Both the position numbers and the translations under genes were made by a program. Source: Neospora caninum Liverpool (lineage: Eukaryota > Apicomplexa > Conoidasida > Eucoccidiorida > Sarcocystidae). Taken from it: 64,000 bases of DNA. The notes under the pieces are model-generated. The model had not been told where the DNA came from. It did not search any database and worked only from the letters and a program-made list of their open reading frames with translations. Positions within the stretch are counted from its first letter, which is position 1; every line of letters starts with the position of its first letter. Below are positions 45,401-57,991 of the stretch, one piece after another. Where the stretch lies: positions 4,326,839 to 4,390,838 of the forward strand of contig NC_018395.1 of NCBI RefSeq assembly GCF_000208865.1, in the 5' to 3' direction.

Positions 45401-46173
45401 GTCGGCACAGGTTCGCAGAAGCGCCCTCATTCTGAGGGGGCTCCGTCCCCTCTGTTGGATGAGTGGTGAGTGGGGTGCCTTCGTGACTTTGGACGACGCA
45501 ACGCCGCGCAGCACAACATCCCGGCTGCTGGCAGCTAGCAACGAAGTTGCTATGCTGGCCTTCACGACGAAAACGCAAGCCTACATGAGTGGGAACAGAT
45601 TGGGCCCCCACTTCTCGGCCGGGGACTGTTGTTCCCATTAGTTTATTTGAAAGAAGCATGCAGACGTCTATCTGTAGTCTTTTAGTGGCAACGGAAACGC
45701 AAGAGGCTTGTTACCGCCTCAGTGCACACCGAGGGGCTTCTAGTCAGCTTGGTACCGATCCGAAACTCCAGCCTTTTATTTAAACCCGCCCCTGTGTACC
45801 CAGTCCTACAGCCGAAGTCCCACTGCATTCTAAACAACGTAGAGTGTGCGACAGCGGAGATGCTCCCCTTAGGACGCTGTGGAGCAAGCAGAGTCTTGCA
45901 TATTCTATGATTGCAAGCTGCCTGCAAGCGTTGTTGCCAAAGCAAAGAAGCTCATCCGGCAATACCTGAAGTGTGAGTCTACGAAAAAGTTAGACTGCGT
46001 GCGACCCGCTGGCTGACCTCACACTGAATAAGTGATGAGTTGTCTCCAGGAAGACGAAGCGCACATCGGTGCACGAGTATGCAAAAATCGGCACCCTGCT
46101 GTTTTTCGGCGAAACATTCGAAAAGGACATTCCACTTGTAGCGCTGGAGCTGCCTCAGTGCTCCCCATCATAA
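42443..46173 (+). CDS. Possible multi-exon gene, product unknown (tentative)
   Basis: A tentative plus-strand chain with good splice signals: 42443-42655 (starts MPPKKGQKGKKK, donor AAG|GTGAAG), 43469 onward (acceptor TTTACCGCAG), 44367-44405 (DLEGKLSVLEDAQ, donor CAA|GTACGT), 45345-45395 (ELLRILSINEDGFKIPK, TTTCAG and AAG|GTAGGG), 45894-45970 and 46050-46173. The last encodes VHEYAKIGTLLFFG and ends in TAA. The two last exons agree in phase (2/2) and the small middle exons are phase 0. Against it: the reverse strand is also open in several of these places with equally protein-like sequence, and introns would be long. I do not recognise the family. A basic MPPKK start is common in ciliary proteins, but that is not evidence of function. 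Confidence 0.32.
43595..44650 (-). CDS. Possible 3' exons of a minus-strand gene, product unknown (tentative)
   Basis: Two minus-strand segments join in phase: 44650-44438 (starts MPRERKQGEFGKELLWPYF, donor AAG|GTATAT) and 43897-43595 (acceptor TTCACAG or CACAGCAG, ending in TGA). Together they give about 170 residues with a helical, charged second half (EVNRLEDFFHDFSNLVAHTF). The plus strand is closed across the first segment, which favours this strand there. More candidate minus exons lie further right: 45.39-45.34, 47.53-47.46 and 48.04-47.94 kb, the last with a clean GG|GTGAGT donor. They would make a long gene divergent from DNAAF3. This chain and the plus-strand chain are mutually hard to reconcile. 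No family is recognised. Confidence 0.3.
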
Positions 46174-49100
46174 AACGACGCCCGGTCGCGTCGTTTTTCG
46201 TATCAGTCGCTCACTTATTTTTCATGTGTGTGTGTATGCATCGCCGCTTTTTTGAAAACTGCTGGCGCTTATGTGTCTTCCCTGGTTCCCGTTTTCAGTA
46301 CGACTCGTTATCCGCGAGATTCCAGTGGTACGGCTAAAGCCTGACCTACATACGAAGTAAGGCTCACGAGCCACCGATTGTCTCAGCTGTGAGACAAGCT
46401 ATTCTTAGTCAGCTTGCAGTTCCAGATCTAATTCATAATGTACGCGTCTGTAGTCCCGTACGTGTGGTGCTGCGCGGCGTGCCATGCGCTGTGTAAGGAC
46501 CGGAGGGGTTCCGTCGTCAGTGTCGACTTTTGAAAAGTTGGTGTACGCTGACGCATAGCAGGTACACAGCAGTAACAGCTGCATTTAAGGAAAAGGATGC
46601 TCGCGTCCACTGGCAGCCCGCTGCAGATACTGCGGCTCCGATTCACCCTCCCGGGTTGCAAGTAACAGGCGTAATTCAAAAGCCCACAATGCCTGTTTGC
46701 GCGTAGTGGCAAGTTAGTCCGGGCCGTTGAGCACTTCTATTGGGTAAGAAAGCAGCTGTCAACTGCTCGGAAAAGAACAGTGGCAAAACGCCGCTTTTCG
46801 AAAACTCGGACGAGAAGGCTATATCACACAAACTGTCATAGAGCACACGTCTGTGGTTGTTCATATTATTCTGAAGGGTCACTACTGCCTGCTGTTCACG
46901 CACCCAACTGCACCAAAGTTCGAGAGCACGGAAACCCGCACAAAACACGCAACTCCGACAGAAGGGTTGAACAAGTCAGTTTGTACCACGGTTGACCGTT
47001 CTGTTTTTGATGCGCAGACCTGATCTCCATTGTATAGAAACCAGCCCAGCTTACTTCTCTCAAAGCGCTCAGTGATTTCTGGTCGTACACTCGAGGACAA
47101 GAACGTCTCTGACATATTGTGGCATTTGGGGAATATGCTATGTGACGATTTTGTAATATATGCTGTATGCAAATGAGAACCGACGAATGGAAGAGTGTTG
47201 CTCCTTTTGTTGACTATACGCTGATGTGTCGGAAGGGAGACTACACTATTTTTTTGAGAAATGCATTCAGAGTGTTCGCTACCCTCAGCCCGTGAAGCTA
47301 CAGAACCCACTGTGCATGTGTACCGATAAGTACACAAAAGAAATTATTTTGTGGTATATTTATATCATTGTGCATTCATGGGCGAGTTAGGGCATACACG
47401 GGCAGGCGTGTGCCTAACATAGGGATGAGTGACTGCTTCTATTTTCAACTGGTTCCCACTTTGTTCTGCCCTCCGTTCTCTAGAGCGCCCGCGATTGTGT
47501 CGACGGCTTCGATCTGGCCAGGTGCCTCCCAATAGTAAGTTCCGCAACACGGCTGCGGCAGCCCTTGTGTGCGCGCAATCAAACGAGCGTAGACTGACAG
47601 GTTACCCTTCGAATGGTAAACAATGTACTGCGCTGAAAGGGTAGAGAGGTTACAAACACGCAGAGTACTCCTATTACCACGAACTAAGTAACTGCTGCCT
47701 CAACTCTTTCCAACGTCGAGCATTCCCAGCGTCTCTCGACCTCCTATGGTTGGGCTGTTACGTTGCAGCTCCCGTGCACTCGGCCGGTTTGGCTTCTTCG
47801 AATGGGCATTTCTTTCCCCTTCTTCCAACAGGTAGACGAACGGAAACATGCAAGATGTAGCTCCTGCACACCGCGAGTTCACAATCATCCACCTTAGCTT
47901 TCTCCAGCGTTTTGTATTTCAGCACTCGACCAAGTCGTCGGTGACTCACCCGGCCTCCCCTTCTGGGTGGAGGCCTGTCCAACACCATGCTTGAAGCAAC
48001 TCCAAGATCGGTTCCCGAAAGAAATCCACTAATATACAATCCTCCTGGCGAGTGCGGGTTACTGTTTCGCTTGCGCAGGCTGGAATGCTGTCAGAAGAAC
48101 GGGAGCCTTTCACTGAAATCGAAACCTGAAGCGATACGACAGAGGGCATGCCGGAGAGTCAGTGCCCTCCCGTTCTGTATCCGGCAATCTCCCGGACGAG
48201 TGAATGTATTTCGACCGGATCACAAGATGATGTTTCTCTGGTGAAATTTGCATTGTGATTCACAGCCAAAAAGCCGTGCATCCTGGTGACTGAGGCTCGG
48301 CGTTTCAATCGTGGCCTGGATGCTTTACTGTCAGCTGGCATTCTGAGACTGCAGGGCGGTCCAAGCTATTTTTTTCCAGTCGTGCGTAATTCCACGTTAG
48401 ACTTAAACAGGGAAGTGTTTCGAATGTGCAGTCTAAATTCTCAAGGTTCGTATAGAGCTCATGAATTCAGATGTCAGGCTCTGTAGTTGTTTGCATATCG
48501 GCGGCGTGCTGTACACGTGCAAAGACCACTAATACGAGCTGAACGCAGTTTGGACGGATAAACCGGTTCGGAGGTTGCTCATGGCGTGCGTAGGCCTTTG
48601 CAGGAGAAGCAAACAACTTACAATCGTTGGACTTGAAATCCGTAACTCTGCAGATATCAAGCCCGTTCGGGACACAAGATATCTATCTTAGAATCACCCG
48701 CACACCTGTGAAAAATACGATCCACGGAACGCCGCCGTCCTCGCCACACTTAAAAGGGTCATGTGAACAAATGTCGTCCCAAGTGGCACACGACTGTATC
48801 ACTTATCGATTTAGCCTTGGGGCACAGAAACTGAGACGCATTCCTTTTAAATATCAGACATAAAGCCGGCAACTTCCCTTGAACTCAGGATAACTATCAT
48901 CAGCATATAATGCAGACCTATAGTGGTACCGTGACCCGATCATGAAACAAGGAAATGTACGCCGGCGAAACGCCTGCCGTGAAGAAGACGAGTTCGTAAA
49001 ATGTCGTCTAGAGTCACAGGACATTAGGCCTAAGACTCAATGACGGAACATATCGCGACACATGCTTCACGTTATTTTCCAGGTAATCCTCCAGGCGGAA

Positions 49101-49927
49101 GACCCAGTACTATACTCACAATAACTGCTACACGCGCTCCAGAGTCACTCGAGTCCCCGATCTTGCTATTCTAACCGGCCTGCTGGCGCAGCACTTTCCC
49201 CGAGGCCCGGGAGCGTGAAAAAGTGAAGGATCCCCGCAAAAGAAATCCAAACACACTGTACGTATTTTTTCCTTCCTTGTCTTTTTTCCAGCTCGTCGGG
49301 TTGTGGTGCCTCTGTCACGCGATGCCCACGTCAAGTGCAAACGAGGCGGCTGCATGTCAAGAGCCTGGGTTGACCGTCAGTGCATGCTGAGAAAGGAAAC
49401 CCCGAAATAGTTGTTGGATTTCCACCGTCACTGGAAGTGGAATATTTCACTTTTATGTTCCAGCAAGCACCTCCGATTGGCTGAGCGGGACGCCGTCCCA
49501 TTAGAAAATCTCCCGCTCTTGGCGTCGTCCCCTCAAACAGTAGCTTATTGTCGGGTGTGTTGCGCCGGCATCTCGAGCTGCATTCAGAAACGATTGTATG
49601 CGTTACATGGCAAAGACTCTTTCTGCCAACCAGGATACCACAGGACCATGTTACTTTACTTTAGGTGTATTATTTATTGGAGCGGTTGGTGCGCATTAGT
49701 TGACAGTCTCCCGAAGGTCCTCAATACCCCTTGGACTCGTTTCCGATAGATGCTTGTCAGGCAGTGAAGGTGCAAATACCGTACTCTACGATCTTCGCGA
49801 GCGTCAGAGGCCCCAGAAAATCTGCGATCTACCCGTGCGCTTGTCCAATCGAGACAGAGGTCAGGGAGCGGTTTTCTGCCTCCTAAGAAAAAAGTTCTCG
49901 GGCACTTGTTTCTTCCGCGTTCGCCTG
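46174..49927. other. Lower-GC region upstream of DNAAF3, unresolved
   Basis: It should include the DNAAF3 promoter. Possible exons with acceptor/donor pairs occur mainly on the minus strand (47.87-47.76, 48.04-47.94, 48.34-48.16 and 49.36-49.13 kb), but I could not join them in one consistent phase. The composition is visibly more AT-rich than the coding regions on either side. Confidence 0.4.
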
Positions 49928-52900
49928 ATGGCAACAGATGTTTCTTCAGGCATCGGGTTCGTCCGTTTCTGGGCTGCCGCACCCGCCTTAGATATCGTGG
50001 CTCTATGGCGGCGCCACTGTGGTAAAGATATTTCAGCAGAGTGTGCTGCAAAAGACGAGACAACAGACCCAACAAATGACAGTGGCGGTACTACCGGTAA
50101 GAGCGGAAGGACAGAGCAACAGGCCTGAACCTCTAAGAACAGTCTCGTTGAGGGTAGTAGCAGATGAGGCCTTGATCCTCCGAAATTCTAAAGGCGCCGA
50201 GGGGAAAAAGCGGCATGTCGACGAAGAATGGGCTGCATTAACTGTCGGATGGAGATGTGGTGTGAGGTATACGCAATATCTTACAAGACCAACCGTTGTG
50301 TAGCCACAGACAAGAAAGCGGCATCATCCCACAGCTGTGCTGGAACCTGTATTGCTCATCTCTGGGTGTCCCTGAATGACGCATGCTGCTTACCGCATAC
50401 ATCGTAGCTGAAAATCGCCAACTTCAGGAACCGGCTACTGAGGAAAACTGGATACGTTTGCTTTCCTTCGAAAGAACCTGTGGTGCACACACACACACAC
50501 AGACCCCTCGGGACAAGTCGAAGAGAATGAGAAGGACCTCAGCATTCTTTTGCTCGGCATCGGCGACGTACAGCACATTCTCTTCACTGCAGCTCGTCTG
50601 TGGAAGGAGAAAAACAGAGCTTACCGGGTTCATGTAAGTCGGTTGCACGACAGTCATGTTCCTCAACTTTCCGTGGTTAGCTCCCGTAGAACTTGACTGT
50701 CCCCACAGACAAGCCGAGGGCGCCCTACTCGGAAAGTCAAAGTTAGAGTCTACCTCAGCCGAATCAGAAAGGTTGATGTTGCACAAAGTGCAAAGAAAAC
50801 TAACTATAGCAGTCGTCCTGTGTCACAGTAGGAGGCCCGCTGGTTTTGTCGTATTTGTCCGTCTGTATGCTTCTTTTTGTCTCTGTCCAGTTTTTTGTAC
50901 ACGAAGAGGCACCTGAAGTGCTGGCCAGACATCTCCTGTTGTTAGACATCGTCAATGACACGTCGATGTCTCTGAGAGGTACGCAGAAACCACGCCTGCG
51001 CGGGCTCTGAACTGTCGGAAAGGTTCACGCGCTCTCACGTTCGCCACAGCATTTAAAGGCTCACCTCCTGTTTGCTGCTGCGGTTCCATTCGAAAGGGTT
51101 TCCTCCGCCACTTTCTGCGGGGATAGTCGCCTACTGAGCGATCTTCCAGAAACACCTACTGGCAGAAAGAATCTCCTGATATTTCAAAGGCGCTGCGCGA
51201 CCGCTGCCGCAAACGAGCCAAAACGGAAACAAATGTGTCCGTTTTTTTGTCGATCTTTGCGTCGCCAGAAAGGACAGAAACCTTTATCGACCTCTACGCG
51301 AACACGCGCCTGCTTCCGAAAACCGTTGCCTACGTACACGAGCGCCAAGCGTCGTTAACTGAGTTAGTAATCATCCACCGCCGATGTCTTTGCGGTTGCG
51401 TTCATCGTACATCACCCCGGCGGGATATTAACTGCGTCCGTATTCGCAGTGGCTGCGGTGCGGGTGCCCGCCGCCGTCGCGCCGCATGCCTCAAGCAGAT
51501 CCCAGAGGGCACAAGAATTTCTCAAAGAAAACTCTCAATCCTGCCGCCTGTCTGGTGCAGCTTTGTTTGTGAGGAGCGTCCGCACCCGCTAGACGCCCTG
51601 GCGGATCTTTCGCATTTGAAGCATCGTCAGCGAGACGAAATACAAGGTAACCAAATGGGTCGTGACTCTGGTCTGTCTCCAGGGGGTATTTGTGCGAGGA
51701 AACCCACAGGTGTGGACTGCTAGGGAACTCTTCGTTTTGTCTCCTGCAACGCGAGGTCCACGGCGAACGCTAAGAGGCACTCCCCGAGCCTTGGCAGGCG
51801 TCGTTTCCCACAAAGATAGGGTAAAGACGAAACGTGTGTCGAAAACGGTATGCGGGAGTTAGATGTCGGGTACGAGCTGTTGGAGGGGCGACACCCCGCG
51901 AGTACGTCACGCGCCCGTGATTCTCAAGCTGCGTATCTCGTCCCTTTGACTCGCTTCTTCAGAAGTCTTGGCGGCCTGGCATCCGGCTGTGCAGTTCGAT
52001 TTGGAAGCTCTACGGGACCAGAGACTCAGACATTGTTATGGGCAGAGATTCGACTATAAAGTAAACTTAATGGACTGGAATTACCAAATGAACCTTTGTC
52101 CCATGGTGAGTCGAACACTTGCCGCTTGCTCCAAAGGATGCAAAGACGCCTTCCAAAAGGGAGGCAATTACCGGCTCTTCGGTCTTGACAGGATCGCCGT
52201 GGACAGCTGCCTTTCGTTTCCCACGGTCTCTGCAGGTTCCCATCCTACACTGGCGGCAATACAAACGGTTTGCACTCACAGGTAGAGCGGAAAGAAACCG
52301 TGGTGTGGCACTGGAAATGTCGATCTGGACAATGGAGCGTCTCCCACAACACATTCCCGCTCAGCCGTGAGCTGCCGAACTCTGAAGGAGCGTCGGTGTA
52401 CCGTGAAGGAAACGTGTGTGCGCCGTGTTCTGTCGCCCCAGTGGCTAAGGAATGCTGCACTGCCTTCTCCGCCTCCGCGGCTCAAGACGCCAAAACTTTC
52501 GAGAGTGCATTTATGACAGCAACACTTCACCTGCGGCGGTGTCTGCTCAGGCGTGACGTTCGAAACCCGTCTTGCCGATCACTCCGATCCGAACAGAACG
52601 CTTGCTTCCTACACAAGTGCAAGAGATGTAAGTCACGCTGTGGGCGCTGTACAGCCGCTGTCGCATCCCCCCCACGGAGCGGAAAGGCTTGGATGCGACG
52701 ACGGACAGACCAGCTGCCTGCACAGATGTGTGCTTTCCGGCTCAGTCACCTATACGCGAGTGTTTCACCGAGATACAGGTTACAAGCTGCTTGTGGTTGA
52801 CCACTGGACTCACTCATGAGGCCTTCACGCGAGGTGTAGAAGCTTCAGCTTAGACTGAACGATTTGAGCGGAGTCATTGGACTCAGATCGGTCTTCCAGG

Positions 52901-55900
52901 CCGTGTTCTGTCTCTCCCCAGACGAAGCGAGGACAAAGCGTCAAAGTTCGGGGCTTCTGGGGCGACATCGTCAATGGTCCCTTCTACGCATACGGTGGGT
53001 TTGTTACCTCAGACCGAGAGGCGTTCGATACTCCTGAGCAGATGCGGCGCGACAACTCTGTTTCTCGCTTTCCTGGCAACAGAGTGACCAGTCCGCAATA
53101 ATGGGGCTCCAGGTTTTCTCGTTTGTCTATCCCACTCGCGGCCACAAAGAAGGAATGCTTCATTCACAAGAGGCTGTGAGGGTTTCTGTCGGGGACACAG
53201 TGGTTTGCGCTACGGCTTCGAATGCGAGAGTCACCAGTGTATCGGGGGGACGGCGTTCTTCCCTTCCTGTGTGCGCAGGCGCAGAGACAAGGCAATGTTA
53301 CAGAGACCGTCTCTACCGCAAGATCGGAGACAGCCAGCGCTACGTGAGTTCTTCCAACCTCGAGCGAGGTTCACGTGACCGTCCAAAAAGCTTTAAGAAG
53401 AAAAAAGATGGGGAGGCTGGGTTTGATGCCTGGACTCCATGATGTGGCAGTGGCCTGGATAACGCTTGCGAGCAGCAACCACGTGCTCATGGACCGCTGC
53501 AGCAGAATTCTACTTCGCCATGTTGGGAGAACTGTTACCCCGAGTCTCTGACTCTAGAGCGGATGCAGTTTTTCAACGTGGCATGCGGGAGAAGATACAC
53601 CATGGGGCATGTCTCTGTCTCTGCTGACGTGTGTGACAGAACTCCCACGACATCATGACGTTCAACATCACGTCGATTCTCTACAATCTCCAAGAACAGC
53701 GCGTGAGTGTATCGCAAGGGCCAGATTCTTCTGTTGAACGTGATCGTTGCAAACCGGTTTGTCGCTCTGCAGCTCGTAAAGAGCGCTGAGAAGCAGCCTG
53801 CAGTCTCTTAGTGCCACGGCGCCCCGCTTCCAAGTTGACGGGGTGATTTTCTCGTCACGCAAGTGTCTCTCAGAGAACTCGCAAAAAAACGCTCTTCTGC
53901 CTGATCACAACTGTCGGTCGTCTTCTGCGTGTTGCGATGTGGCCCCTCAGGATCTTTGCCTTCCTCCTCAGTCAGAAGACGAAGACAAGTTCGTCACGCT
54001 CGGTTCCTGGAGATTCACCTCCTGATTGCCGCTCGTCTCCTCAACCGTCTGCGCAGCGAGCGCACTGGGTGTAGATGCCGCGCACATCCTTGGTACGTCC
54101 CCGACTCACATGTGTCTCCGTGGCGATGCGATGCTGCGAATATGCAGGCCTCCGTATCCGTCGCCGACTGAGATGGCGTTCCTCGCCTTAGAGCCAAGAC
54201 AGAACTCGGCATCCGTTCCTTCTGAATCCCCAGGAAGTATCACGCGTGATGCGCCGCAACCGGAGGTCGAAGCGACACCAGAACCTTTGACGGAGTGCAA
54301 GAGACTGGAAGAGCCGTCGAGCCCTGGCGGCGAGGAAAGCTCGTGCATGTTCGATTCCCAGGCGTCGCCAAAGCGCCGAAGGCACGTCGCGTCGGATGCA
54401 GGCAGCCAAAGCCAGGCAGCGAGCGCTTCCGCGTCAGAGTGTCATGAAAACCGCGCTTCGGATCCGGGGAAACAGCTTCGAAATCTATCGCATGCAACAG
54501 CTGCTGCAGGTGGAACAGACGCACCAGAGTCGAACGGGGCTTCGGAATTTACACGGCCGCTCCTGCCAGGTACCTACCTAGGAAGACACTCGATGGATTT
54601 GCTGCCTGGAGAGTCACGGCCTGCGCATTCGGTACCGTTATGTATGGGTCTCAGTCCTGGTCTGTGTTCTGGCCTCTTCTGCGGTCGCTATCTTTCCTAG
54701 GGTTCCAAAACGTCAGAATCAGCTTTCTGACAGGGCCTGCCACGGAGATCCTGGCGAAACCAAGGCAAGTCTTGGCGTCGACACACGTCGGAAACGTTTT
54801 GCGGGAGCGCGCCTGATCGCGAGTCTTGTCGCCGCTGCGCCCAACCTCGAACCCTGAGCGCCTTCGCCTGTTGACGTGGGTAAAAGTTTGGTCAGACCTT
54901 GTCCCTGAAAACCGCCTCTTGCACAACTACGCTGGGCGACACGCCGAGTAAATGTGTGGTTTCTCTACCGCTTTTTTCCCCTGTGTCCCTTGCCTCAGAT
55001 ACACACACCAGTTCGACTGTGTCATCGTAGCTAACGTAGCGACGGTGCCGCTCTTCAAGCACGGCGGGGTGCTGGCGGACGCAAGTCCCTCGCGAAAATA
55101 TCGGCAGACGCCCGGCGCGGCCGGCACCGCTGATGCGACCAAGCAGCCAGTGGAAGACGACACAGTCAGCAAGGAACGTCCGGCTACTTCCCCTGTTAGC
55201 GGGAGATCGCCTTTGGAGCCTTCGTTTCTCGACAACTGCCTCAAGGCAGATGCGCTGGTGTGTTTCGAAACCTTCAAGTGAGTGCGCCGACAGGAAGCTG
55301 GCTTCGCTGCACAACCTGAACATGTTGTGTGGGTTGTGTCTCGGAAGATCCGTCAGAAGCGGAAACATAGAAATTTCGAACCTTGCTGACAGCACGATCC
55401 CTAGTCCCTCCCCGACGCGTGAGGAAACGGCAGCTCTTTGATGTCGGGGCATAACAACTTTACATCAGAGTGGTTCCGAGGAGGGCCATGTAGCCAGATC
55501 CATTGGTCGCGTCAATGGAACTTCGAAAACGTAGTGTTCCTCGATCAAGACACCCTTTCAAGGTGGATCCCAACATCGGCCCAGTGCCTGGCAAGAGAAC
55601 AAAAAGTTGTGTCCGTGAGAGGTAACATACGAGGGAAGTGCAAAGGACAGAGCATGCAGTTGCCTTTGAAATTTTGAGGGCGCTTGATTTGCCGCGAGTG
55701 TACACGCTGGCCGGCTGATGTGCAAGTGAGACCTAACCTCTAGATCGTCCAGTGAGTCGCACCGCTTTCCGCTCTCTCAGTGCTATTTGCATTTTTTTCT
55801 CTGCGTCGTTTGTGCTTGTTTTCTCTGGTTTCACCTATAGATACGCTGCAAATCTTAACAGCGTCGCCAAACTGAGGTGAGGCGCTTTTAACCCCAGCCA

Positions 55901-56158
55901 CTCTCTCCCGCAAGGGAAGGCGAGCCTGCACACGCTTTCTGCGGTCATGTTCTCTTCCCTGTGCGAACATCGGGCCTTCACGTCAGGTTCCGCAAAGTGG
56001 CGCTTGAGGCGGCGAGGAAATACAACTGGAAACTCTGCAATCCGTCTAGCGGTGAGAACCGAAGTCCCGAGTCTCGCACAGAGAAAGACAAGAAAATCGG
56101 AGGCAACTTGTGCGGCGAGAGAAAGCCTCCCGGTCCACGTCTACACGAATTTGACTAA
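49928..56158 (+). CDS. DNAAF3: Axonemal dynein assembly factor 3 (PF22 family)
   Basis: Sixteen exons, about 660 residues: 49928-50096, 50503-50633, 50891-50978, 51269-51362, 51561-51646, 51963-52105, 52236-52281, 52551-52627, 52922-52994, 53279-53343, 53640-53702, about 54173-54569, 54701-54764, 54999-55277, 55841-55876 and 55987-56158. Every junction agrees in phase; only the exon 12 start is uncertain. Known: DNAAF3 acts in the cytoplasm to preassemble dynein arms for motile flagella. Seen, in human order: RFWAAAPALDI; LSILLLGIGDVQHIL; FFVHEEAPEVLARHLLL; RTETFIDLYANTRLL; RDQRLRHCYGQRFD; TGVTFETRL...PNRTLASY; VRGFWGDIVNGPFYAYG; and C-terminal RYTHQFDCVIVANVATVPLF. Exon 12 is a low-complexity insertion of about 130 residues. 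Only the microgamete of coccidia has flagella, so male-stage expression is expected (inference). The exon 13 donor is GC. Confidence 0.92.
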
Positions 56159-57991
56159 TCAGGAGACGTTACCGGCTTCAAAGTGGAGATATTCACAGTC
56201 TCTCGTGTTGAACCATGCGCTGACAGTTCGTTCCTGAGGGATCTCTCGGCCTCTGCACGAACGGACACTCAGCTTCGTCCTCTCTCCATCTACCACTCTG
56301 TCTCCTTCAGTCTATCTCTTTACTGGAATTCGAATAGTTCAATCTCCTTTGAACCCAACGAGCAAGACACGGCGCACTTTCTAGCCATACGGCAGGCCGG
56401 TCCTAACAGTGGCGCGCGCAAGAGGCTTGGTCTTTCTGCGAAAGAAATACCTGTGGTATTCTGCCTGTCGCAAGAGAAACACAGCACTGCAGCCTCGCAG
56501 TAGCGGGGGGACGTCTGAACGGATTGCGAGACTAAACAGCTCGTGACAAGCGACTTGGAATCGCTAGTGTGTGTGTTCCTGAATTGAATTGGCGTGATTA
56601 CATGCATGCGAGGTCGATCTTGTCAACACCTTCACCTGACGCACGCTTCGCCGTGAAATGTGTCCTGGTATCTGCTGCGCAGCACCACCCTTACTGGCAA
56701 CTCTTCCAGCCGCACAAACAGCTGATGAGACTCTGCCGGAACCGAACTGTGCAGAGGCAACAAAGCAGGAAGCCGTTGCAGATTCGTATATGGTCTTTCA
56801 CGCCGCACCACGCGAAACTGAGGAATGAGACTGACACAAATGTACCAAACTCCAAGTGAACAGATGAGTTCTCCAACATGTCGACTCGGTCCCCATACCA
56901 ATACATCTAGTCATACGCATATATATATATATATATATATGTATATATGTGTCTCAGTGGGTTAGGTTTGGTTTTTTTCCCATGACAGTTGGAGTTCTTG
57001 GTTTGTTTGTGGCTGCTCCTAGTTCTTCTTGATCGACCTACGTCAGTGACGTACCAAAGGTGTGCGTCCTCGTGTTCCTTGTGAGTCCATTTGACGAGAC
57101 TACGACGTTCAACCAAAACCCGGTCACGCTGAGCCTGTGGCGGAAACGCTGTGCTTTGGGGGCTGTTGTGGCAGTAAACGGCCTTCAACAGCGTTGCTGG
57201 CGTAGACGGGTGCACCACTGTTTTCGGCCTCAAAACAACCAAATGCACGTGGCGCTGGAGAGCTGGGAGGCTCCGCGTCTGACGCCAGATACAGAAGGAA
57301 AAAGCCGGACCTGCCGCTCTCAGTCGCTTTTAATCCTTTTTTTCTCTCTGACGGTACACCGCTGTGGCGCCTAGCAATGTCTTGTACTCGAGGACTGCTG
57401 CAAAGCATAGTCCTCGGGAAACGTGAACAAGAAGCGATTTCAGCCTGGTTCTGCGCTTTTCTCTGGAGCAAAACCTAGTTGTGCGGTGTCGCCGTTTAGC
57501 GTTGAGCCTCGAGGCTGCAGCTTGGCCGCAGCCCTCTCGGCGAATCGAGAGAGGTTAGCGCGAACCAGCGCCGCAACAACCCGTCCGCGCGAGGACGTTT
57601 GTAGTTTCTCTCTCCATGCCACGAAAAGGGGAGTGTCCACAGAGTCGCCAGCAGAAGGGTTCTGAGAATGAAGAAAAGGTGTCGGGGTTCGACACGAACG
57701 AGGACGAGCAGAGAGCGAAGAGAGGCCGAAGGCCACACGGAGCTGAAGCCACGCCCGCGAACGTGCCTTACAGGACACGCATTCTCATGTGAGAGAGGCG
57801 AAAGGAAACAGAATCCCTAGAACAGAACCGAAACAGCCACATTCCTGCGCTTGCGAAAACACGACGACACGCGCGCCACGATGTGGAAAGATGAGTACCT
57901 TTTCTCGTGTTCAAAGTAGCATTCGTGCCCCACACACGGAATAGAAACCAACGTTTTTCCCGCCGCCGCAAACCACGCGCCCGTTAAACCC
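56159..57991. other. Convergent intergenic region, DNAAF3 / RPB7
   Basis: Both 3' UTRs should lie here. A TA tract occurs at 56920-56948. I see no supported exon. Confidence 0.6.

Noticed and set aside
40900..49900. Mitochondrial DNA insertion (NUMT) suspected from the lower GC
   Set aside because: Such insertions are common in coccidia, but I could not recognise cox1, cob or rRNA fragments by eye. BLAST against the mitochondrial genome would decide.
55961..56158. Small plus-strand gene starting at 55961
   Set aside because: The sequence after base 55987 joins in phase to the previous DNAAF3 exon and continues its C-terminus; it is the last exon.
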